Shown piece by piece: positions 1-5,357 of a DNA stretch of 5,906 nucleotides. The stretch's first letter is position 1. Each line of letters starts with the position of its first letter. Origin of the DNA: Betaproteobacteria bacterium (GTDB taxonomy: Bacteria; Pseudomonadota; Gammaproteobacteria; Burkholderiales; Casimicrobiaceae); contig VBCL01000176.1 in NCBI GenBank assembly GCA_005888865.1, forward strand, positions 1 to 5,906, written 5' to 3'. The notes beneath the pieces were generated by a model that saw only the letters and a program-made list of their open reading frames with translations, ran no database searches and was not told the origin of the DNA. A program made the position numbers and the translations under genes.

Positions 1-343
1 CGATTTCGTTCTCGCTGGTGTACGACTGCATCAGCGCCCTGTCCTTGCGAGCCTGCTCGTCGCGCGACTTGGCCAGCGCGCGTTCGCGCTCGACCTGATC
101 CGCCTTGGCCTTGGTCTCCTCGGGCGAGAGCGGAGGTTCGATCTTCTTCACCGCCCGGGCCTGCTTATCGAGCACGGTCGCTCCCTTGCTGGGCACGTCC
201 GGGGGCGCCTTGTCGCTGTAGTGGACTTCGCCTTGGTCGTCGGTCCATTTGTACGTCGCCGCGAGCGCAGGCGCGAACAGGGCAGAGGCGACGAACCCCG
301 CCGCGCCCGCCAGCAGCAACCGCATGGCCTGTTTCTTATCCAT
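1..343 (-). CDS. DUF4124 domain-containing exported protein (partial, C-terminus off the left edge)
   Basis: The first 114 codons are visible. Residues 1-29 look like a Sec signal peptide: MDKKQAMR as the charged start, a hydrophobic stretch from L9 to F23, and a PALAA end with likely cleavage near A28/A29. A DUF4124 motif follows at about residues 30-48 (TYKWTDDQGEVHYSDKAPP), the short beta-rich N-terminal module common in small proteobacterial envelope proteins. From about residue 75 the chain is rich in Glu, Lys, Arg and Ala and is probably helical or coiled coil up to the window edge. The function of DUF4124 proteins is not established; a periplasmic location is inferred from the signal peptide. 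The gene lies 61 nt downstream of pyrE on the same strand and may be cotranscribed with it. An in-frame ATG at 364 is an alternative start preceded by a GAGG; I prefer 343 because it gives a normal-length signal peptide and has a GGAG just upstream, although that spacing is tight. Confidence 0.85.
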   Translation of the reverse strand, partial: MDKKQAMRLLLAGAAGFVASALFAPALAATYKWTDDQGEVHYSDKAPPDVPSKGATVLDKQARAVKKIEPPLSPEETKAKADQVERERALAKSRDEQARKDRALMQSYTSENEI

Positions 344-404
344 CGTCTCCGCCCCTCGCCGCATCAGCGGCCTCGCCGTACCACCATCGAAATCCGCGGC
401 GCCG

Positions 405-1049
405 CTACGTTGCTGCGCCGTATCGTTCACGGTATGCCACCACCTTGGCAGCCTGTTTCGCCAGGTCCGGCCGCACCGTCAGAAACGCCAGCAGATCCTC
501 GAGGGTCGCAATCGCGATCACCGGCAGGCCGAACTCGAGGGTGAGCTCCTGCACGGCCGAGCGCTCGCCGCGGCCCCGTTCCATCCGGTCGAATGCAATA
601 AGGATGCCCACGGCGTCGGCACCCTGTGCCCGGATCAACTCGATGGCCTCGCGTTTCGCGCCCCCGTCGGTGATCACGTCATCGACGATCATCACCCGAC
701 CCTTCAAGGGCGCGCCGACGATGACGCCGCCTTCGCCGTGATCCTTGGCCTCCTTGCGATTGAAACTATAAGGCAGATTGTGCCCTTTTTCCGCAAGCGC
801 GACGGCCGTGGCGGCGGCCAGGGTAATCCCCTTGTACGCAGGGCCGAACAACTGGTCGCAGACGAGACCGGAGGCCAGATAGGCTTCGGCGTAGAACCCG
901 CCCAGCCGGCGCAGGCTCTCGCCATCGTTGAAAAGCCCTGCGTTGAAGAAATAGGGCGTCTCGCGACCCGCTTTGGTCGTGAACCGGCCGAAACACAACA
1001 CACCGCGAGCCAGGGCGTAGGCCAGGAAGTCTTGCTGGAACCGGGTCAT
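405..1049 (-). CDS. pyrE: Orotate phosphoribosyltransferase
   Basis: The 214-residue product matches the usual length of proteobacterial PyrE (213 in E. coli). It joins orotate to PRPP to give orotidine 5'-monophosphate, the fifth step of de novo UMP synthesis, as a cytosolic dimer. Visible family features are K26, the FFNAGLF segment at 34-40, FGPAYKG at 68-74, the mobile catalytic loop FNRKEAKDHGEGG at 96-108 (R98, K99, K102, H104), and the PRPP-binding loop at 121-131 (IVDDVITDGGA). That loop differs from the ITAGTA wording of E. coli and Pseudomonas. The start is firm: residue 1 aligns directly with the E. coli N-terminus. No good Shine-Dalgarno sequence precedes the ATG. The gene is divergent from the exonuclease III-family gene with only 36 nt between start codons, and a DUF4124 gene follows it. 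Confidence 0.97.
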   Translation of the reverse strand: MTRFQQDFLAYALARGVLCFGRFTTKAGRETPYFFNAGLFNDGESLRRLGGFYAEAYLASGLVCDQLFGPAYKGITLAAATAVALAEKGHNLPYSFNRKEAKDHGEGGVIVGAPLKGRVMIVDDVITDGGAKREAIELIRAQGADAVGILIAFDRMERGRGERSAVQELTLEFGLPVIAIATLEDLLAFLTVRPDLAKQAAKVVAYRERYGAAT

Positions 1050-1056
1050 TGGCGTG

Positions 1057-1076
1057 GAAGTTTACCTGTAAACTTC
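1057..1076. promoter_or_regulatory. Perfect 9-2-9 palindrome between divergent pyrE and exonuclease III genes
   Basis: The arms GAAGTTTAC (1057-1065) and GTAAACTTC (1068-1076) are exact reverse complements around a CT spacer. The element occupies most of the 36-nt gap, ending 7 nt from the pyrE ATG and 9 nt from the nuclease GTG. It is much more AT-rich than its surroundings. It could be the operator of a dimeric regulator controlling both genes. Alternatively, each arm supplies a weak -10-like TAAACT in opposite directions, which would place both transcript starts at or very near the start codons. I recognise no specific regulator and see no convincing -35 box on either side. Confidence 0.6.
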
Positions 1077-1085
1077 GCTGCGGCT

Positions 1086-1862
1086 GTGCGTATCATCACT
1101 CTCAACATCAACGGTATCCGCTCGGCCGAGCGCAAGGGTCTGTCGCGCTGGCTGGCCCGCGCCGAGCCCTGGGACGTTGTCTGCCTGCAGGACCTCAAGG
1201 CCGGCCCGGACGACGTGCCGCGCGCGCTCCTTGCTCCGCGCAAATCCCATGGTTTCTTTCTGCAGGCCACGCGCAAGGGATACGCCGGCGTCGCGCTGTA
1301 CGCAAAGCAGGCCCCCAAGGTCACGAAGGGCTTCGGCGCCTCCGAGTTCGACGCCGAGGGTCGCTACCTCGAAGCCGATTTCGGCAAGCTCGCGGTCGTG
1401 AGCATCTACCTGCCGTCGGGCTCCGCGGGTCCGCACCGCCAGGCGTCCAAGTTCCGATTCATGGAAGCCTTTCTGCCACACCTGGTCGAGCTCCGTCGCC
1501 GACGGCGCGAGGTCATTCTCTGCGGCGACTGGAACATCGCGCACCAGCCGATCGACCTCAAGAACTGGCGCAGCAACCAGAAGAATTCCGGCTTCCTTCC
1601 CGAAGAGCGCGCCTGGCTCACGCAGGTCTTCGACGAGCTGGGATTCGTCGACGTGTTTCGCGTACTCAACAAGGAGCCCGAACAGTACACGTACTGGTCG
1701 ACCCGCGGCCAGGCATGGAAAAAGAACGTCGGCTGGCGCATCGACTATCAGATCGCCACCCCCGGCATCGCCGCCAAAGCGCGCGCGGCATCGATCTACA
1801 AGAACCGCCGTTTCTCCGATCACGCGCCATTGATCGTCGACTATGACTACGAGCTTCGGTGA
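1086..1862 (+). CDS. Exodeoxyribonuclease III family protein (Xth / Crc-like)
   Basis: A 258-residue member of the endonuclease/exonuclease/phosphatase fold family. Members act as AP endonucleases and 3'-5' exonucleases in base excision repair. Alignment by eye to E. coli ExoIII gives N7, D36 (usually Glu, binds the metal), Y108, D148 and N150 in CGDWNI, D220 in GWRID, and H246 in SDHAPL. All are present except the Glu-to-Asp change at 36. The wording also resembles Pseudomonas Crc, for example IYLPSGSAG, RRRRREVILCGDWN, KNWRSNQ, and the ending HAPLIVDYDYEL. Crc is likewise found divergent from pyrE but has lost several catalytic residues; here they are retained, so a working nuclease is more likely. 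The GTG start is required because N7 lies only six codons downstream, although the frame stays open far upstream through antisense pyrE. No Shine-Dalgarno sequence is evident. Confidence 0.93.
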   Translation: MRIITLNINGIRSAERKGLSRWLARAEPWDVVCLQDLKAGPDDVPRALLAPRKSHGFFLQATRKGYAGVALYAKQAPKVTKGFGASEFDAEGRYLEADFGKLAVVSIYLPSGSAGPHRQASKFRFMEAFLPHLVELRRRRREVILCGDWNIAHQPIDLKNWRSNQKNSGFLPEERAWLTQVFDELGFVDVFRVLNKEPEQYTYWSTRGQAWKKNVGWRIDYQIATPGIAAKARAASIYKNRRFSDHAPLIVDYDYELR

Positions 1863-1873
1863 ACCGCGAACGA

Positions 1874-1905
1874 CGGTGAACAGGTGAATGGGTGAACAAG
1901 TGAAA
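1874..1905 (+). repeat. Left array of four GTGAA-type octamers
   Basis: There are four head-to-tail 8-nt units: CGGTGAAC, AGGTGAAT, GGGTGAAC and AAGTGAAA, sharing the core GTGAA. Another CGGTGAAC at 1857-1864 contains the stop codon of the nuclease gene, so the series may begin inside the last codons of that gene. The array is mirrored by a second array at 1937-1968. Confidence 0.8.
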
Positions 1906-1936
1906 GCCGCCGCCTGCAGCGCGCGCCCGACGCGAC

Positions 1937-1968
1937 AATTCACCCGTTCACCCTTTCATTCGTTCACG
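1937..1968 (-). repeat. Right, inverted array of four GTGAA-type octamers
   Basis: There are four 8-nt units, AATTCACC, CGTTCACC, CTTTCATT and CGTTCACG, which are the same octamer family read on the other strand. The array is 32 nt long, exactly like the left one. With a 31-nt GC-rich centre, the two arrays form an imperfect inverted repeat (pairing 1876-1904 with 1939-1967), including an uninterrupted 8-bp match between 1890-1897 and 1946-1953. It ends 8 nt before the GTG of the ABC-F gene. There is no T-run, so it is not a classical intrinsic terminator. Confidence 0.8.
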
Positions 1969-1976
1969 GCCGTCGC

Positions 1977-3887
1977 GTGATCCGTCTCACCCACCTGACG
2001 CTCGCGCGCGGCAGCAAGCGGCTGCTCGAAGACGCGGCGCTGACGATCCACCCCGGGCACAAGGTCGGCCTGATCGGCGCCAACGGCAGCGGCAAGTCGT
2101 CGCTCTTCGCGCTGCTGCGCGGCGACATCGATGCCGATGCCGGCGATCTTTCGCTGCCGCCGTCGTGGGTGATCGCGCACGTCGCACAGGAAACACCCGC
2201 GGTCGCCACACCTGCGCTCGAGTTCGTCCTCGACGGCGACGCGGAGCTCCGCGCCGTGGAGCGCGCGCTGGCTGCCGCCGAGGCCGACCCGCACGCGAAA
2301 GGGGAGCATCTGGCCGAGCTGCATCACCGCTTTGATGCGATCGACGGCTACAGCGCCCGCGCCCGCGCCGCGACCCTTCTTTCGGGATTGGGCTTCGCCG
2401 CCGCGCGTCACGACGATGCGGCCGCCAGCTTTTCCGGGGGCTGGCGCATGCGGCTCAATCTCGCGCAGGCACTGATGACCCGTTCGGACCTGTTGCTGCT
2501 CGACGAGCCGACGAACCATCTCGATCTCGACGCGGTGCTCTGGCTCGAAGAGTGGCTGCAGCGTTACGCCGGAACGCTGCTCCTGATCACCCACGACCGC
2601 GACTTTCTCGACGCGGTCGTATCGACGATCGTCCATCTCGATGGACGCAAGCTCAATGTCTACAGCGGCAACTACACCCAGTTCGAGCGCTCGCGCGCCC
2701 AGGCGCTGTCCCAGCAGCAGGCGGCCTACGCCCGGCAGCAGAAACAAATCGAACACCTGCGCTCGTACATCGACCGTTTCCGCGCCAAGGCGACCAAGGC
2801 CAAGCAGGCCCAGAGCCGGATCAAGACGCTCGAGCGGATGGAGCTGATCACCGCCGCGCACGTCGACAGCCCATTCGCGTTCGACTTCCCCGCGACGGAT
2901 GTCCGCGCGCGCCAGTTGCTGAAGCTCGACCACGCCACGCTCGGTTATCCCGACAAGCCGATTCTCTCCGGCGTCGACTGGGCGATCCTTGCCGGCGAGC
3001 GCATCGGTCTTCTCGGGCCCAACGGCGCCGGCAAATCCACGCTCCTGCGCGCCATTGCAGGCGAGCTGCCGGTGCTCGCCGGCCAGCGGCTGACGGCGCA
3101 AGGCCTTTCGATCGGGTATTTCGCACAGCATCAGGTCGAGCAGCTGCGACTCGACGAAACGGCGCTCTGGCACGTGCGGCAGCTCGAACCGGCAACCCGC
3201 GAGCAGGAATTGCGCGATTTTCTCGGCGGCTTCGATTTTCGTGGCGATCGCGTGCTCGCGCCGGTCGCCGAGTTCTCCGGGGGTGAAAAGGCGAGGCTCA
3301 CGCTGGCGCTGCTGGTGCGACAGCGCCCGAATCTGCTGTTGCTCGACGAGCCGACCAACCACCTCGACATCGAGATGCGCGAGGCTCTCACCGAGGCGCT
3401 GCAGGATTATCAAGGTGCGCTCGTCGTCGTTGCACACGATCGTCACCTCCTGCGCGCGACCGCCGACGAGCTGTGGCTGGTCGCCGATGGGACGCTCAGC
3501 GCGTTCGATGGCGATCTCGATGATTACCGCGACTGGGTGCGCGCCCAGCGTCCGCGCGAGACCGCGGCGGCCGACGCGATTGCCGCCGAACCCGCGGCGC
3601 CGGACCGCAGGATGCACCGGCGCGCGGAAGCAGCAGAGCGGGCCCGCCTTGCAGAGCTGCGCAAGCCCCTGCAGCGCAAGCTGGCCGATGTCGAAGCGGA
3701 GCTGAAAGCGCTCGAAGCGGAGAAACAGGAATTGGAAACCTGGCTCGCGTCCGAAGACGCTTACGCCGAAAACAACAAGGAGCGGCTGCTTATCGTGCTC
3801 GAACGCCAGGGCGATCTCGGCTGGCGACTCGCGCGCGCCGAATCCGCATGGCTCGAGCTGCAGGGAGCGCTCGAGCAGATCGGGTAG
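1977..3887 (+). CDS. ABC-F family ATP-binding protein, YheS-like
   Basis: The 636-residue product matches E. coli YheS (637) in length and closely in sequence. ABC-F proteins have two ATPase domains and no membrane segments; they bind the ribosomal E site and act on translation rather than transport. Domain 1 has Walker A at 34-41 (GANGSGKS), signature FSGGW at 152-156, Walker B and D-loop at 171-183 (LLLLDEPTNHLD) and H-loop H206. The charged linker at about 240-300, including SYIDRFRAKATKAKQAQSR, is the segment that contacts P-site tRNA in this family. Domain 2 has Walker A at 347-355 (GPNGAGKST), signature FSGGEKARL at 433-441, DEPTNHLD at 457-464 and H487. A coiled-coil C-terminal tail covers about 545-635. 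Both catalytic glutamates (E177, E458) are intact. The start is GTG, matching the YheS N-terminus, with no visible Shine-Dalgarno sequence. The octamer arrays lie directly upstream. Confidence 0.96.
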   Translation: MIRLTHLTLARGSKRLLEDAALTIHPGHKVGLIGANGSGKSSLFALLRGDIDADAGDLSLPPSWVIAHVAQETPAVATPALEFVLDGDAELRAVERALAAAEADPHAKGEHLAELHHRFDAIDGYSARARAATLLSGLGFAAARHDDAAASFSGGWRMRLNLAQALMTRSDLLLLDEPTNHLDLDAVLWLEEWLQRYAGTLLLITHDRDFLDAVVSTIVHLDGRKLNVYSGNYTQFERSRAQALSQQQAAYARQQKQIEHLRSYIDRFRAKATKAKQAQSRIKTLERMELITAAHVDSPFAFDFPATDVRARQLLKLDHATLGYPDKPILSGVDWAILAGERIGLLGPNGAGKSTLLRAIAGELPVLAGQRLTAQGLSIGYFAQHQVEQLRLDETALWHVRQLEPATREQELRDFLGGFDFRGDRVLAPVAEFSGGEKARLTLALLVRQRPNLLLLDEPTNHLDIEMREALTEALQDYQGALVVVAHDRHLLRATADELWLVADGTLSAFDGDLDDYRDWVRAQRPRETAAADAIAAEPAAPDRRMHRRAEAAERARLAELRKPLQRKLADVEAELKALEAEKQELETWLASEDAYAENNKERLLIVLERQGDLGWRLARAESAWLELQGALEQIG

Positions 3888-4004
3888 CGGTGCGAGCCCG
3901 CGGCGCGGGGCCCCACGCGAAGCGTGGGGATCGCGCGAGGCGAGTCGACGCTGTGGCCGACACTCGCGCGGACGCAGTCCGCGACGGTGCAAGGAGGCCG
4001 CGAA
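3888..4004. repeat. Hairpin-rich spacer between convergent genes (possible REP-like element or bidirectional terminator)
   Basis: The spacer holds a perfect 8-bp hairpin at 3911-3929 (CCCCACGC, loop GAA, GCGTGGGG) and a perfect 7-bp hairpin at 3967-3983 (CGCGGAC, loop GCA, GTCCGCG). Between them, 3940-3967 can fold into a bulged stem (GCGA/TCGC and GTCG/CGAC). A shorter CCCGC-GGC-GCGGG stem overlaps the left edge of the first hairpin. None is followed by a T-run on either strand, so an intrinsic terminator is uncertain. Position between two converging genes fits a termination role, and the paired GC-rich hairpins also fit a dispersed intergenic repeat. Confidence 0.5.
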
Positions 4005-4904
4005 TCATCCGGGCGGTAGCTGAACCTCCGCGGCGATTCGCCACGAGCCCGCGTCGTCGCGCTGCCAGACGTGGATGTAATATCCGGTCGACTCCTCGAC
4101 GCTGCCGACGAAGCGCGCGTAGCGACCGTAGGTGAAGCCCATGTCGTCGCTCGCCGACGTGCCGGCGCCCGCCGGCGTCCAGACCACGCGCCGGTCGGTC
4201 GCGGCCAGCGCCTTGCGCACCGCGTCGGCGCCAATGAGCGCGTAACTGCCCTCGCGCAACAAGCGCACCGAATTGCCGAGCAACTCGAAGTACGACGGCG
4301 CACCCGCGGGATCCGGATCGAGACTCCACGCCTCGCGCTCGAGTGCGACAAGCGCATCCTTGCCGTGGGCGAGTGAGCGCGCCGAGCGTGCTGCAGTCGA
4401 TGCTCCTCGCGTTTCGCCGCCTGCGACCGCGGGGGCATCGGGTTGCGGGGCGGCCGGCGTCGATACGCCCCCGTCGAGCGCGACACGCCAACGACCGTTC
4501 TCGCGCTTCCACACCGATAAGAAATAGCCGTAGCGTGCTGGCGCACTCGGGTCGCGCTGGTTGCGCAGGGAATACGGGCCGGTCGTGAAGCCCAGGTCGC
4601 CCGAGCGCGCCACCGCACCGGCCTGTGGCGACCAGTCGAGAAGGAGCGTTAGTGGATCTGTGGGCGCCGGCCGCGCGAGCATGCGCTCGCGCATCGCACC
4701 CGGGCCCGGACGGAAATCGATGCCATCGGTCGCGAAGTGCTCGAGGAACGCGGCACGAATTCCGCGCTCGGTCGAATCGCGTGCGAACGCGCGCTCGGCG
4801 TCGAAGAGCGCCTCGAGCGTTGCGTCGGGATAGGTCGGCGCCGTCGAGCAGGCCGCGAGCAGAAGCGCTGCGACTGTCAGACGAGCCCGCGAGCAATGCG
4901 TCAT
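4005..4904 (-). CDS. Predicted lipoprotein with two tandem NTF2-like (DUF4440/SnoaL-type) domains
   Basis: A 299-residue product. It opens with a lipoprotein signal, a hydrophobic stretch from V11 ending in the lipobox LAAC with C19 as the lipid-attached residue. Ser at +2 favours outer-membrane sorting. The mature part appears to be an internal duplication. Domain A (about 27-148) has SGDLGFTTGPY at 101-111 and GYFLSVWKRENGRWRVALD at 126-144. Domain B (about 180-297) has SDDMGFTYGRY at 252-262 and GYYIHVWQRDDAGSWRIAAE at 274-293. The halves are joined by a Pro/Ala/Gly-rich linker. These paired strands are typical of NTF2-like domains of the DUF4440 kind, which serve as small-molecule binding folds or enzymes; no active site can be assigned here. 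The gene starts 19 nt after the DUF3052 stop and is probably the last gene of that unit. A GGGGG run lies about 8 nt before the ATG. Confidence 0.85.
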   Translation of the reverse strand: MTHCSRARLTVAALLLAACSTAPTYPDATLEALFDAERAFARDSTERGIRAAFLEHFATDGIDFRPGPGAMRERMLARPAPTDPLTLLLDWSPQAGAVARSGDLGFTTGPYSLRNQRDPSAPARYGYFLSVWKRENGRWRVALDGGVSTPAAPQPDAPAVAGGETRGASTAARSARSLAHGKDALVALEREAWSLDPDPAGAPSYFELLGNSVRLLREGSYALIGADAVRKALAATDRRVVWTPAGAGTSASDDMGFTYGRYARFVGSVEESTGYYIHVWQRDDAGSWRIAAEVQLPPG

Positions 4905-4923
4905 CGTATCGCCCCCGGAAGTG

Positions 4924-5349
4924 TCAGCCGCCTCGATCGCGCAACCGACGTACGAACTTCAAGCCCGACCACGTCGCATCGATCGCGCAGACCTTGACGT
5001 CGACCAGCCTGGCCGCGAGGCCGATGCGCCGGACAATATCCTCGGTGAGATCGGTCGAAACGCCCGAGGCCTTCTTCGGCCAGGCGATCCAGATCAGGCC
5101 GCCGTCGGGCATCTTCGGCTCGAGGCTGGCAAGCATCGCGGTCACGGTGCTCCGGGTGTTTGCGAACGCAAGCGCGCAATCGAAAGTCGCCGCGCGCGCC
5201 AGCCGCTGAAGGTCGGGGGCTCCGGAGAGCAGCGCTTCGAGATTCGGCGGCGCCTCGAGCGCCAAGAGCCGCATGCCGGGCTTCAGGCCCAGCTTCCGCC
5301 AGAGCGGCGTTCCGGAGTAGCCGGCGGTCTGCGTTTTCACGACGGACAT
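4924..5349 (-). CDS. DUF3052 domain-containing protein
   Basis: A 141-residue cytosolic protein without a signal peptide or membrane segment. It carries the wording I associate with DUF3052: AGYSGTPLWRKLGLKPG at 9-25, a hydrophobic strand LLALEAPP at 28-35, WPKKASGVSTDLTEDIVRR at 90-108 and GLAARLVDVKVCAIDATWS in the last third. No function is established for the family, and I see no catalytic motif I can name with confidence. The alternating strands and helices suggest an alpha/beta fold. The ATG at 5349 is chosen because it gives the usual short lead-in (MSVVKTQTAGYSG) and lies 8 nt after the methyltransferase stop, which suggests translational coupling; no Shine-Dalgarno sequence is evident. 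Confidence 0.88.
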   Translation of the reverse strand: MSVVKTQTAGYSGTPLWRKLGLKPGMRLLALEAPPNLEALLSGAPDLQRLARAATFDCALAFANTRSTVTAMLASLEPKMPDGGLIWIAWPKKASGVSTDLTEDIVRRIGLAARLVDVKVCAIDATWSGLKFVRRLRDRGG

Positions 5350-5357
5350 TATCGACG

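Noticed and set aside
249..1085. The plus-strand frame of the nuclease gene stays open for 279 codons upstream, antisense to pyrE, suggesting a long N-terminal extension.
   Set aside because: PyrE on the minus strand is unmistakable, and the nuclease family begins at the GTG at 1086. The upstream open frame has no recognisable domain and is a by-product of GC-rich codon use.
1091..1096. TATCAT as a -10 box for the nuclease gene.
   Set aside because: It lies inside the coding sequence just after the GTG, so transcripts from it would lack the start codon.
1062..1943. A 293-codon minus-strand open frame opposite the nuclease gene.
   Set aside because: It has no recognisable motif and lies wholly antisense to a conserved gene, apart from the repeat region.
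1874..1968. The octamer arrays as a CRISPR array or transposon end.
   Set aside because: Units are only 8 nt with no spacers between them, and no transposase or target-site duplication is visible.
3911..3929. The hairpin as a standard rho-independent terminator.
   Set aside because: The stem is strong, but no T-run follows it on either strand, so I list it only as a structured spacer.
1956..3992. A 678-codon minus-strand open frame opposite the ABC-F gene.
   Set aside because: Its translation is Arg/Glu/Leu-rich without domain motifs, while the plus strand encodes a full-length ABC-F protein. Long antisense frames are expected in GC-rich DNA.
3790..4896. Long Arg/Ala-rich minus-strand frames overlapping the lipoprotein gene.
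   Set aside because: They are alternate-frame shadows. The 4005-4904 frame has a proper lipobox and duplicated domain motifs; the others show only low-complexity Arg/Ala sequence.
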